Positions 51,455 through 62,104 of a stretch of 64,000 bases of DNA are shown one piece after another. How positions within the stretch are numbered: the stretch's first letter is position 1; the number at the start of each line of letters is the position of its first letter. The notes below the pieces were generated by a model that saw nothing but the letters and a program-made list of their open reading frames with translations, was not told the origin of the DNA and searched no databases. The stretch comes from Diphasiastrum complanatum (Eukaryota; Streptophyta; Lycopodiopsida; Lycopodiales; Lycopodiaceae): contig CM055103.1 of the NCBI GenBank assembly GCA_029204225.1, positions 44,645,095-44,709,094 on the forward strand, written 5' to 3'. Made by a program: the position numbers and the translations under genes.

Positions 51455-51985
51455 AATTAATGTTAACTTTAGCTACCAAAAGGATGACTATTAGTTAATC
51501 TACTTAACAGCAATGCTAGTTAATCTACGTAACAGCAAGAAACTCAGTAAAGAAAGCAAAGACTTGATGAAGAAATGACCATCACAGCTAGCCTTCGTGG
51601 GCTGTTTATATATCCAAAAGAGAGAAATTACATGCCAAGAAGCAGATACTATGGATTGACAGCCTTGAGAGTTGGATTGTTGATGTCAACAAACACAAGA
51701 AACACAAGTGTGTTTAGTTTGACACCAACAAACCCTCCCTCAAACAAAACATCACATTTATTTTCTGAATTCTATTATCACCTACATGTAGACTCCACGT
51801 CTTCACACACCATTTGTGTGTGGTCTACGCAGCTATACATGGACTGTGATTAAGCCGTCTTTCACCTACATGTAGACTCTACATCTTCACACAACATTGT
51901 GTGTGGTCTATGTAGCTATACATGGACTGTGAATAACATTGATTTTAGCATCTACAAGAAGCTACATACATCATAAATTCTAAAG

Positions 51986-52769
51986 AGCTACTACTACTTC
52001 CTCTTCCTCAGTTAACATGGCAGTTTCTTGATTTGTTTCCTCATCATACGCCTTCTTCCAGCACTTCTTTGCAAAATGGCCAGTTTTCCCACAGTAGTTG
52101 CAGGTGGCTCCTTCCTCCTTGTTTGTGCTCTCCCTTGCTCTTGAATGGGTTTCTCTTGCTTGCCACATAAAGGGCAGTGTCATGCCCATTGTGATAGCCT
52201 TCAGAGGATAGATCTTTGCGCCTTAGTTCTTCTTGAAGCAGAGCTGCCTTGATGCTTGCAATTTCATGAGTATGACTAATGCTTCCAAAAATGGAGGCAA
52301 ATTGAGCATAGGACTCCGGCAGGCTATGAAGCAGTGATACAAGAGCTTCATCGTCTTTTAAATCTGATCCGATTGCAGCCATCTAGTCAGTGATTGCTTG
52401 AAGCTTTAAGAAATGATCTGCCATAGATTCTCCTTCTGACATTTTTAGCAGCATGAGCGTCTTTCGTAAATGAAGCTGATTTGCTACAGTCTTTATCTCA
52501 AAGGTTGCTTGCATCCCCTTCCACGCTTCTGCTGCATTGTTAGCCTTGCTAACATGAAGTAACTAGTTGTCACATAGGCTCAGAAGGATCAAGGCTATGG
52601 CTTTGTTGTCTTTTCTAATCCAGTCTTTTGTTTCTTGCAGGCTCTCTGGTTTTTGTTCATCACCATTTGTGATCTCCCACAAATCTCTTTCAAGGAGGAT
52701 CATCTGCATCTTCAGTTTCTAGAGGTGAAAGTTCTCACCATTGAACTTCTCTATCACCCTGGAATCCAT
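51986..52769 (-). pseudogene. Copia gag of the gag-only element
   Basis: From ATG 52769 the frame reads MDSRVIEKFNGENFHL, LLERDLWEITNGDEQKPESL, LHLRKTLMLLKMSEGESMAD and LVSLLHSLPESYAQFA, with a C-terminal knuckle CNYCGKTGHFAKKC and an acidic end. Length, about 260 codons, matches a complete copia gag. It has TAG at 52719-52721 (position of a Trp), TAG at 52383-52385 and a frameshift near 52130, so it is not translatable as one protein now. Confidence 0.85.
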
Positions 52770-53043
52770 GGTGATGTGTGGAGATCAGAGAGGCAGTAGC
52801 TTGGAAGGAGAGAGCGTAGGGTGCCGGAGCAGATGCATAGAGAGAGGGAGGGAGGGAGCCAAGATGCGTAGAGAGAGAGAGAGGGAGCAGATGCGTAGAT
52901 GGTGAGAGAGGGAGCCTGACCTGATGCGTAGAGGGAGAGAGAGGGAGCCAGTTACATGGGCTGAGTGCCAAGAAATAGTTCTCCTGAAAACCGACAGTAC
53001 CGATCACTCCTTATTAATGACTGGCTGGTGTAGGTTACTACAT

Positions 53044-53057
53044 GTGGGCCCATAACC
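53044..53057 (-). other. Primer binding site matching the initiator tRNA-Met anticodon loop
   Basis: Minus-strand GGTTATGGGCCCAC lies two bases inside the 5' LTR. It is complementary to GUGGGCCCAUAACC, the anticodon stem-loop of plant initiator tRNA-Met (from known tRNA sequence), and no TGGTATCAGAG occurs at this border. This is the half-tRNA priming arrangement described for Drosophila copia and yeast Ty5. Confidence 0.75.
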
Positions 53058-53329
53058 TCTGTCGACTTTAGCTACCAAAAGGATGACTGCTAGTTAATTT
53101 ACTTAACAGCAATGCTAGTTAATCTACGTAACAACAAGAAACTCAGTAAAGAAAACAAAGACTTGATAAAGAAATGACCATCACAGCCAGCCTTCATGGG
53201 CTGTTTATATATCCAAAAGAGAGAAATTACATGCCAAGAAGCAGATACTATGGATTGACAGCCTTGAGAGTTGGATTGTTGATGTCAACAAACACAAGGA
53301 ACACAAGTGTGTTTTGTTTGACACCAACA

Positions 53330-54445
53330 CTTAAGAACTTGCATGGTTGTTGTCTTCCGTATGTCCAGCATTGAGTATATGAAGCAAATTGCATATTTCA
53401 GTCTTCATTTCTTGTCTTTTCTGTGTTTTGATCTCTTTATGTGTAGCTTTTCTTTTTGGTATATTTAATGTTGAGTATGTGAGGCAGATTGTAGGTTTAT
53501 TCAGGTTAGATTGTAGTTGTTTTTAGTCTTTTCATATAATTTTTTATGTATGGGTAGTTGTTTACGCTCACATAACCAATTTTGTGTTTCAACAAGTTAT
53601 TAGATTTTTTCATTTTTCGTGTGCAACAGCTTTCATTCATAGGCTCCAAGTTCTCACAAATCTAAAGCTACAATATAGTGTGCACAGCCAAACTTCAAAA
53701 AAGCGACAATTGAAGTACACATTACAAAATGCTCGCCAGTCACAGGTATAGGTAGATAAGATGCATAGCCTATCCGTTTCCTATCACATCACCTGACAGA
53801 TTCTTCATAAAGGTTGTCACGAAAACTATCAACTGTGTGTTATAGCTTGTGTGATCCAAACTGCTATACACCATAATTACAATGCAAAATCAAAACGAAG
53901 GAATATATATAGACTGAACAAAAAAAAATCAGAAATTGGAATATCCGGATGTGTAATTGCAATTTCAGTTCCATCAATAAGGAAATGACAGCATGGCATC
54001 CTGTGTGAAGTTATATGTTTGTGTGAAGAAGTATGTTTATGAAATCGGTGCTCAACTGTCTAATCTAGGAAGAGATTAATGTGGCAATACCCCACATATT
54101 TGCAACAACAGGCATGTGTCGCCAGAGGAAGCTGCACAAGTTTTATAAAGGAACTGTTGTTCATGTAGATTTCAATCTGTGAATATCAAACATCATCTAC
54201 TTCTATGCATTCTTCATTCTTGATAAACTTTAAAACTAGTTTAAGCCATATTCATACTACCGCTCGATGGTTTGACAGTTAGAACAAATTGGAACTATTT
54301 TGTTTGAACGGTATCTTCAGACAATTTGAAGCCATGATCGTCATGAGACCCCAAGTCAATAATGAGATATTTTTTTGGGTTAGATTACTAGATTCCTTCC
54401 TAAATAGTGTCTCTATCTTGTCTAAATTTTGTCATTCCCATTATA
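53330..54445. other. Gene-less stretch, no supported feature
   Basis: AT-rich, without recognisable coding motifs, LTR ends or RNA genes. Confidence 0.4.
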
Positions 54446-55243
54446 TGTTGAAAATGAAAAATCATCTATCTTGACTTTAGGCTTGCTACAAAGTTTTCTC
54501 TATGTAAGTTTGTTGTTTCATAATGTAAATGCCAAATTTGGCCTAGAAGGAATTCAAGCTATATGGGTTTCTCAAGTCTAGTTGGTATAATAGAACTTGC
54601 ATATAGATTGTAGACTTAGAAATGGCATTAATATGCTTGTAGAAACTCGTGGCATATCACATGCAATTGTTGTAAGTGATCCATAGTGACATGCAAGGCA
54701 TGCACAAAGTGAAATGGACACATGCATGATGATTTGTACAATACTAGTTAGAAAAATGACACTTGGTAAAAGTAGGTAGAAATGCATGCATGAGATATGA
54801 CAAATGTCACTTGGACTCTAGTTTCCACTTTAGATGTGAATGAAAGGTGGATGGATGTGGTTCTACCTCGAGCTACCTCAAACTCCATAAATATGTGTAG
54901 CCATTCTCATAATCTTTGATGAAGAACCAAGCTTTGAAGCGATTCCATGCCATTTTGGATCTACACCATTATTTGCTTGAATATCTCTCTCTCTCTCTTT
55001 CTCTCTCTAACTCGTGTGGAGGATTATGCTCATACACTAAATTCTTGTACTTTTGCTCTCTTGAAATCAAAGCTATCATTCTCTGATTCTTAGCATGCTA
55101 GATTGTGATTAAGCCATTAAATTATGTACTAGATCTTGCTATTCAATCTAGAATCAGTTTGTGTGCTAATCATAAAGCTTAATAAGATCAATCACATTCG
55201 TGGATCATTCCCCACACGTGTGAACTTGCTAGAAATTTTGTCA
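54446..55243 (+). repeat. Copia LTR, left arm of near-palindrome, with primer site
   Basis: The LTR begins TGTTGAAAATG and ends GAAATTTTGTCA (798 bp). It is followed immediately by TGGTATCAGAGCC (55244-55256), an initiator-tRNA PBS, and by about 450 bp of leader up to about 55712. It is therefore the 5' LTR of a plus-strand copia whose body is missing. Confidence 0.88.
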
Positions 55244-55712
55244 TGGTATCAGAGCCAAATTAATATTTGCAGGCTATTATCTCTGACTGTTCAAGAATTT
55301 GCGAGCTAATTCAAGCAAAAAAAAAAAAAGCAGTTAATCACTTTTCTTTATCTTTCCTTGAAAAGTGTTTGGATCAAAGAGGATAGAAACTGAATTTTCA
55401 AGTTAGAATTGAGATTGTACAGAATTTTGGAATTTCGCACATATGAAAATCAGACATCTCCATTCTCCAAAAAAACCTCTATATCTATGGACAAATACAA
55501 CACCTTTCCTTTTGTCGTTCTTACACGGTACTAAATTGACACATAAGGTCCAGGAAAAGCTTGGGAAAAGCTCAAAGGCTATTGATGTGATTGGAAAAAC
55601 CTGAAATGTTGATGTGATCTATTTCCAAAATTGTACAATCTAATACCTGATAGGAACTTGTTGAGATGAATGGTTATGTTGTTCTTTCTGATAACGAAAT
55701 GGATGCGGATAA
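55244..55712 (+). mobile_element. Primer site and truncated copia leader between the two LTR arms
   Basis: TGGTATCAGAGCC starts the internal region, and no gag follows before the opposite LTR begins at 55713. This forms the loop of the inverted repeat. Confidence 0.8.
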
Positions 55713-56507
55713 TGACAAAATTTCCAACAAGTTCACACGTGTGGGGAATGATCCACAAATGAGATTGATCTTATTAAGCTTTATGATTAGCACACAAACT
55801 GATTCTAGATTGAATAGCAAGATCTAGTACAGAATTTAATGGCCTAATTACAATCTAGCATGCTAAGAATCAGAGAATGATAACTTTGATTTCAAGAGAG
55901 CAAAATTACAAGAATTTAGTGTATGAGCATAAGCCTCCACACGAGTTAGAGAGAGAAAGAGAGAGAGATATTCAAGCAAATAATGGTGTAGATCCAAAAT
56001 GGCATGGAATCGCTTCAAAGCTTGGTTCTTCATCAAAGATTATGAGAATGGCTACACATATTTACAGAGTTTGAGGTATCTCGAGGTAGAACCACATCCA
56101 TCCACCTTTTATTCACATCTAAAGTGAAAACTAGAGTCCAAGTGACATTTGTCATATCTCATGCATGCATTTCTACCTACTTTTACCAAGTGTCATTTTT
56201 CTAACTAGTATTGTACAAATCATCATGCATGTGTCCATTTCTCTTTGTGCATGCCTTGCATGTCACTATGGATCACTTACAACAATTGCAGGCGATATGC
56301 CACGAGTTTCTACAAGCATATTAATGCCATTTCTAAGTCTACAATCTATATGCAAGTTGTATTCTACCAACTAGACTTGAGAAACCCATATAGCTCAAGT
56401 TCCTTCTAGGCCAAATTTGGCATTTACATTATGAAACAACAAACTTGCATAGAGAAAAACTTTGTAGCAAGCCTAAAGCCAAGATAGATGATTTTTCATT
56501 TTCAACA
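55713..56507 (-). repeat. Copia 3' LTR, right arm of near-palindrome
   Basis: About 795 bp, reverse-complementary to 54446-55243 with only a few percent difference. A 69-codon frame present in both arms differs at only three residues. On minus it follows RNase H and the polypurine tract TTTTTAGGAGGAG, so it is the 3' LTR of the minus-strand element ending here. Confidence 0.9.
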
Positions 56508-56520
56508 CTCCTCCTAAAAA

Positions 56521-57066
56521 CAATCTATGTTGACTTGAACATGGATCTTGGTATTATTCCAAGATTGGCTCTATGCTTGATGAAGGGATTTTTGCTCAAA
56601 GATTTGGTGAGCAAATTTGCAATACAAGATGATGTGTTGATGTGCTCCGAGTATATTTTCCCTCCAATGAGCTTCTCTCTCACGAAGTGATGTGCAACCT
56701 CGATGTGTTTGCTCCTTGCATGAAATATTGGATTGTTGGCAAGGGCTTGTGCTGAAATATTGTCACACATGATCATAGGCAAATCATCTTCTTTGATTAT
56801 CTTTAGCTCCACTAGCAACCTCTTGATCCAAAGCACTTCTTTTGTTGTAGTAGTGAGTGCCTTATATTCAACTTCACAAGATGAGAGTGGTATAGTATCT
56901 TGCTTTTTGGAAGGTAGATCCATTCTGGTTGAGTGAGATCGTTGATAGATACAACGATTTCATAATATTGTTGGTTGCGCGCTTGCTAGAACAACGACTT
57001 GATAGAGACAAGTCTTGATAATTCGCAGACAATGTGCAGATTACTGAATTGCTCACTCTGATACCA
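56521..57066 (-). mobile_element. Copia deletion derivative: PBS, leader and gag start joined to RNase H
   Basis: Reading minus from 57066: TGGTATCAGAG (57066-57056), a leader of about 140 bp, then ATGGATCTACCTTC, the first codons of gag. This joins directly to RNase H (QDTIPLSSCEVEYKALTTTT, HARSKHIEVAHHFVREKLI, LLTKSLSKNPF) and the 3' LTR. Nearly all of gag, protease, integrase and RT are missing. The leader (TTCTAGCAAGCGCGCAACCA, ATCGTTGT..., ACTCAACCA) matches that of the copia at 28.13 kb, so both are one family. Confidence 0.88.
56525..56923 (-). pseudogene. Copia RNase H domain
   Basis: An open frame of 132 codons carries the end of RT/RNase H: the LSSCEVEYKALT block with the catalytic Glu region, VLWIKRLLVEL, ARSKHIEVAHHFVRE and the tail LTKSLSKNPFIKHR. 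RNase H removes the RNA strand during reverse transcription. Here it is an orphan domain placed right after a gag start codon by a deletion. Confidence 0.85.
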
Positions 57067-57160
57067 TGTCGAAAATCAGAGTTTACTAGAGATGATTGAC
57101 TGATATCGGATTAGATGAGCTCTGATCAAAACAAAAGCTCTGATACCATGTCGAAAATCA
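57056..57160 (-). repeat. Duplicated LTR/PBS junction, 82 bp apart
   Basis: CTCTGATACCATGTCGAAAA occurs at 57056 and again at 57138. On minus each is an LTR end TTTTCGACA followed by TGGTATCAGAG. A short duplication or two nested elements have left two primer-site junctions; the sequence above 57149 is the probable 5' LTR. Confidence 0.8.
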
Positions 57161-58163
57161 GTGGGTTGTGTGGAAGCTAGGAGCGAGCTAGATGAATGGA
57201 TCGGAAATGCAACAGTTAGCAGCAAAATAGATCAAACGATGGATCAACAAATGCGCAATTGTCAATAACAACTGTAGAACAAATCGCACTTTGATTATTA
57301 TCAATAGATGAGTACAATGGCTTGAAGTTATTACCTCAGCTTGTTGAGCGTAATAACATTGATACATATTGGTCTGATTGATAGATTACAATTATAAGAA
57401 GTTTTAGATATCTGATGATTATCATAATCTCTGAAGTATATCAGAAGTAGTTTTTTGATGAAGATTCTAGGATATGCTACTCAGAAATATCTTATAGATA
57501 TTTTCTACAGTTATTACAACCGCCTCAGATTGTACAATGTAGGTGGACTTCCAACGCGAAGTCGTTGGGTCAGATTTCTAACCGACAATGTTCGAAAATT
57601 ACAAATGTTCGGATTTTATACAAAGGTTAAGAAAAATATGTTGTCAGTCGAATTTCCCAGGGTCGGAAAAATTAGACCCGCCAATCCGAACCGAACATGT
57701 TTGAAGGTGCTCAGATAATTTAGTGAAGGTTCGGAAAAATTTTGAACCGATCCAACCCAACCCAAGATCGGAATTTTTTTGCTAAGAAAAAACTCAAGCC
57801 TTTTGTTTTCTTGGTTTTGTAAAGTTTTCAAGATGCTCATTAACAAATGGATTTGAGGCTGAGCATCGAATTCCAACATGGTCTACATGGCAGACAATAA
57901 TAGTTGAACAATTTTTTTGTGGTTGTATTGCTAGAAAATATATCACCTTTACTTATATTTTGCATGATACTATATTTTTTCCAAAAAAAACAAACATGCA
58001 TAGAAATGTTAATAGTCATTAACATTGACTAGTCAATTGATAGGTATTCCTCCATAAGGGTGCCATTTGGGCATTCTTTGGGTAGTAATATTAGATTGCA
58101 ATATTTGTGATTGTGTTTCAGGTACTTGAATGTGTATGGGGCTAGCTGTAATGTGTGATCTAA
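57161..58163. other. Probable LTR remainder and gene-less sequence
   Basis: The first part is likely the 5' LTR of the minus-strand copia (its start was not found). No coding sequence is supported. Confidence 0.35.
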
Positions 58164-58543
58164 ATGTGCCAGTGAATATATTAATTGACTTTTGAAAAGT
58201 GTCTGATTTTTGTAAAATGCAAATGAAAACTAGCAATAACTTTGTTTGGGTTGTAGTAAGATTGGATCAGTTATTTCGGACGTGTGACTGATGAGATTAT
58301 AGCCTTTGCATTCTTTACTAGTATGAAAAAAATGAGCAAATTATATGCTTTTCATGTGCCAGTGAATATATTAATTGACTTTTGAAAAGTGTCTGATTTT
58401 CGTAAAATGCAAATGAAAACTAGCAATAACTTTGTTTGGGTTGTAGTAAGATTGGCTCAGTAATTTCGGACGTGTGACTGATGAGATTATAGCCTTTGCA
58501 TTCTTTACTAATATGAAGAAAAGGGAGCAAATTATATGCTTTA
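58164..58543. repeat. 190-bp tandem duplication
   Basis: ATGTGCCAGTGAATATATTA occurs at 58164 and 58354, and both units run nearly unchanged through GAGATTATAGCCTTTGCATT to ATTATATGCTTT. A partial third end (GGAGCAAATTTTA) follows. The high similarity points to a recent event. Confidence 0.93.
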
Positions 58544-58995
58544 TGAAAAAAAAAAAAAAGGAGCAAATTTTATTTGAGTTTCTTAAAGCCATTCTTCTTT
58601 GGGATATTTGCTTAGTTTGATGTGCATTGTGATGCTTGGATTAAATACAGTAAAACTATCTACACTTACAAAAATAGAGCATCTTGAATTTGTTGCATGT
58701 TTGATAATTTCATTGTATTATCATGTGACTAAGTTTCTATCTTAAGTGCATAGTAGGTAGGTATTATAACAATGTGATGGATAAGTGAGTACTGTAACAA
58801 TGCATATGTACAAAATCAACAACATTGAATATTTTTTCATTGCCATTGCCAAGATTTTGCCAATGTTTTTAATGTGTAGACTTTTGACCATCCATCAGGT
58901 GGAAAATACTGGTGCATGAACTATTGCGTACTGTTGTTGGTGGAAAATCCAACATTATTACGTGATTTAGTTGCAGTTGTAGGTAAACGCTAACT

Positions 58996-59790
58996 TTAAT
59001 TGAGCTCAAAACTTCTACAAGAACTAACTGCAACGAATACTTTGTAATCAATTGCTTTTGACGTCTTGTTGATAAGATTATGGCATTCAGCTCCATTGAA
59101 ATGCCCCTTGGGCCTTGTATTCCACCCCCCACACTCCCCCACTACTAAATGGTTGCCAGTCCCATGGTAATTCACCTGAATAGGGCTTCCTGCAGCTTGG
59201 CGTCCCTGCGCTTCATTGTTCTTTCTGATTTTCTGGATGAGTTTTTTGTAACCCTCCAGTGCTTGGGCTCGTAGAGTGTTGTCATCCTTGAGAGGCCCGA
59301 ACAAATGGGAGCTATGGGATGACCATTGGGAGCGTTGCCACTCTTCCACTCGTGCTGCATGTTGGGACATCGTCATTGCTGCATGGTAATAGATTCGTGC
59401 CATGGTTAACTGGTTCCGGCGTTTGAGGCTGGAGAAAGGGGTGTTGGGGTTGAAAAACAAGGGACCCAAGGAACGATCCCAATGGAATTCGAGGGTACTA
59501 AGAAAATCAAGCCCCTTGCAGTTGAGCGCCACTTGTCGCACCGTGGAATCAACTGATTCGTGGTGCTTGTGGTGAAACTGCTCCAAGGCATACTGGAAAT
59601 TTTCTTAGGTTTTCCAGGACCTGGAGTTTGAAATGATGGGCCAGTTTGGTGGTGCATTGACATCCTGCTTTTCGGGCCACATTGCTCACTTGGGGATGGG
59701 TAGATAGCGAGGATCCACATGCAGATACTTGGGAATTCGGAAATATTCGGCCAGGACCTTTTTGTCATCCTTGAAGAGGACTTGGCACCA
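58996..59790 (-). pseudogene. Unassigned coding sequence with 196-codon open frame
   Basis: A minus-strand frame from 59586 to 58996 reads as a real globular protein. It is Trp- and His-containing with mixed composition (GLDFLSTLEFHWDRSLGPLF, TMARIYYHAAMTMSQHAARV, FGPLKDDNTLRAQALEGYK). The same frame continues upstream to about 59790 with two in-frame stops, and the 5' end (KDDKKVLAEYF...) is coding-like too. The local GC content is higher than in the flanks. The 3' 60 or so residues may be out of the original frame. I do not recognise the family. An endogenised non-retroviral element, an unusual gag or a decayed host gene are all possible. Confidence 0.4.
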
Positions 59791-60023
59791 TGTGGGTTGG
59801 GGTGTCAGCTGTTCAAGGATCTGTTTCTCCTTGACAACATTGGTGTCATTGCCGGGGAGCTAGGGGGAAGAGATTATCATCCTTGCTCAAGGAATCGGGT
59901 CACCCACACACACATATACGGCATACCCTGATGGAGCTCACCCCCCAAATGTGTACGATAAGGAGCCACCTCATGACGTAGCAGCCCAAGCCACACCCAT
60001 CAAGCCAAATCTTACCCAAGCCT

Positions 60024-60676
60024 TGTAAGAGATTTCAACTAGTTTAGTCTAGTTTAGTCATATTTTGGTAAATTGTCAATATGAGGCCAAAGCTCATTTT
60101 AGACTTAGAGATAAACTTTTTGAAGCTATATTAGTTTAAAATGCATTCAATAAACACTTTTTGAAAGTGTGGGAAAGTTGGTAGTCGAGTTTGAGAGAGA
60201 TTTAAATTTGAACTTTGGGTACATTGAATCTAGACCCAAAAATAGTAGGGCTTACATTTTGGAGGGAAAGCCAAGTGGCCAAATAGAGTTTGGACCTGTA
60301 TATATTGTTGTAACTCGTGGAGAAAGGGATATTCTCTCTTCTCTCTCTCATTTCATCATTATACATGGTTCTCTTTGGGTTCTACTACTTGTTGGTGCAC
60401 TCTCATGATGTTATCTTGCAATTCTATGTGTAGAATGGTCATTTATTGTTATATTTGGTTTCACATGTGTGAAATACAGTAGGGTACTGTAATTGTACAG
60501 ATAGACAGTATATTTTATATTTTGGTTCATGTTTGATCAGTACCTCTTAGAGTTTGCATCTCATTTTGTATGTAGATGTTGATTTGTCTACATTGGCAAC
60601 ATTGTTGGTTTGCTCCTTATTGTAACCAAAGGTCAGGGACATGGATTGGATCTTAAATGATCTGAAATCCTTCACA
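60024..60676 (+). repeat. Probable 5' LTR of plus-strand copia
   Basis: The right end CCTTCACA is fixed by the primer site that follows. The left end near TGTAAGAG at 60024 is a guess. A TATATT near 60300 could be the promoter. Part resembles the solo LTR at 50.55 kb (GAGGCCAAAG...CTTAGAGAT). Confidence 0.5.
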
Positions 60677-60688
60677 TGGTATTAGAGC
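60677..60688 (+). other. Primer binding site, initiator tRNA-Met type
   Basis: TGGTATTAGAGC follows the LTR end. It has one mismatch to the usual TGGTATCAGAGC. Confidence 0.8.
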
Positions 60689-61278
60689 TATTTTGTTTCA
60701 GGTTATGAAATGATCAGCCATCTTTACCAAGTATTTGGAGGAGTTACCAATGCTAGAGCATGCTAGATTGATTTCTAGTAAAAAATCAACATTTTTGCAT
60801 GTGTAGAATTGATCTTTTGTAGGTCAAAACTCAATATAGGGTTATATACTTGATCAGTTCCGATTTCACACTTGGTTTACTGCAATTAGCCAATTTTTGG
60901 TCCATTAGGAAGGTCTCATTGGAGGCTACAAGATGATATATCAAGTTTTTAGAAATTGCATGTAGAAGTTGAGATATTCAATTTTTTGTGATTTTGTCAA
61001 AATCCTAATTTTGATTGGATCTCTAGTTTGTGAGGTTACTAAACTTCATTTGAGTGTGTTTCAATCTTAGGAAGTGGCAAGAATCATTAGATTGAGGATA
61101 GATCATAGGTTGATCAAGATTTCACTATTCTATGTGTTGATTTTCTAGTTAGAAGTGCTAAAAGAGATTTGAGAGGTTCCATATCTTTGTGATATCTTCT
61201 GGAGTTCATTTGTTGACATTGAAGAGAGTGATTTGTGCATTGGAACAGGCTGAAAGAAGAAAATCATGCCATTGCAAC

Positions 61279-62104
61279 ATGGCTACAAGTCGTGGATTCA
61301 TGTTGAAAGGCAATGATAAGCTTATCTCAATCAACTATTCTACTTGGAAGGTGAGGATGGAGTCCTTATTGGAGATTAATGAGTTGATGGAGATTGTTGC
61401 AAGTGTGGAGGAGAGGCCTCAAGCACCTCAAGATCAAGTGAGGTATGACTAGAGAGCAAAGAAAGCTCTACACATGATTAAGGTGAATGTTACCAATGAA
61501 CTTCTCAAGGAGATTGGTAAGTGCACATCATCTTTGGAGGCTTGGGAAGCTTTGAAGAAGCTTTATGAATTCAAGTCTACATCAAGAGTTCTTACTCTTA
61601 GGAGACAAATCTTTCAAAGTTTGCAAAAGAAGGAAGAGAGTACTCATGCTTTTGTTTTGAGGGTTAAAGCATTCAATGATGAGTTAGCATGTATTGATGA
61701 AAGCATTAAGGAGGTAGAACTTGTTTAAGTTATACCTAATGGCTTGTTGGATGATCATGCTAATCTTGTTCAAAGTTTTGCTATTCAAAAGACTTTGCCA
61801 AGTATTGTGGATTTGCAAAAGATCTTGATGAATGAGGAGTATAGGCTTCAATCAAGAGGAGGTGGATTTACATTGACATCTCAATATGAAGAGGAGGCTA
61901 TATTCATCAAAGGCAAGTTCAAGGGCAAAGGCAAAGGCAAGTGGTCTAAAGGGTGAGATCAAGGTGAGACTTCCTCTTTTGGAAAAAACAAAGATAAGTC
62001 TAAGTTGAAATGTTTTTATTGTGGAAGTCTAAGTTGAAAAGAAAGGTAAGTCTAAGCTAAAATGTTTTTATTGTGGAATCAAAGGGCATTTTGCAAATGA
62101 ATGT
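61279..62104 (+). pseudogene. Copia gag, two in-frame stops and a duplicated zinc knuckle
   Basis: From ATG 61279 (MATSRGFMLKGNDKLIS) one frame runs through the whole gag: YSTWKVRMESLLEINELMEI, CTSSLEAWEALKKLYEF, LRRQIFQSLQKKEESTHAFV and DLQKILMNEEYRLQSRGGG. It is interrupted by TAG (61450-61452), TAA (61726-61728) and TGA (61954-61956). A 52-bp tandem duplication (copies at 61995 and 62047) then repeats the zinc-knuckle start CFYCG and shifts the frame by one. The intact knuckle CFYCGIKGHFANEC is in the new frame leading into protease. Gag normally builds the particle; this one is dead by point stops and the duplication. Confidence 0.88.

Larger units (their letters stand above)
51461..53329 (-). 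mobile_element. Gag-only Ty1/copia element with 270-bp LTRs
   Basis: Two 270-bp LTRs (51461-51730 and 53060-53329) with TG...CA ends differ at about 12 positions (roughly 95.5% identity). They enclose only 1,329 bp. Reading minus: 5' LTR, a primer site GGTTATGGGCCCAC two bases inside, a leader with GA-rich runs, gag (52769 to 51986), a short non-coding tail with an internal tandem repeat (about 51780-51945), the polypurine-like tract GAGGGAGGG and the 3' LTR. Flanks are ATTAA and CTTAA, a 5-bp duplication with one mismatch. There is no protease, integrase or RT, so it would need proteins in trans. Confidence 0.9.

Noticed and set aside
54578-56374. Two near-identical 69-codon frames as a conserved small protein
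   Set aside because: They lie in inverted LTR copies; their similarity reflects LTR homology, not protein conservation.
58996-59790. Firm assignment of the unassigned tract to a viral capsid or nucleoprotein
   Set aside because: Only a vague resemblance in style was felt; no diagnostic motif is visible, so no family is claimed.
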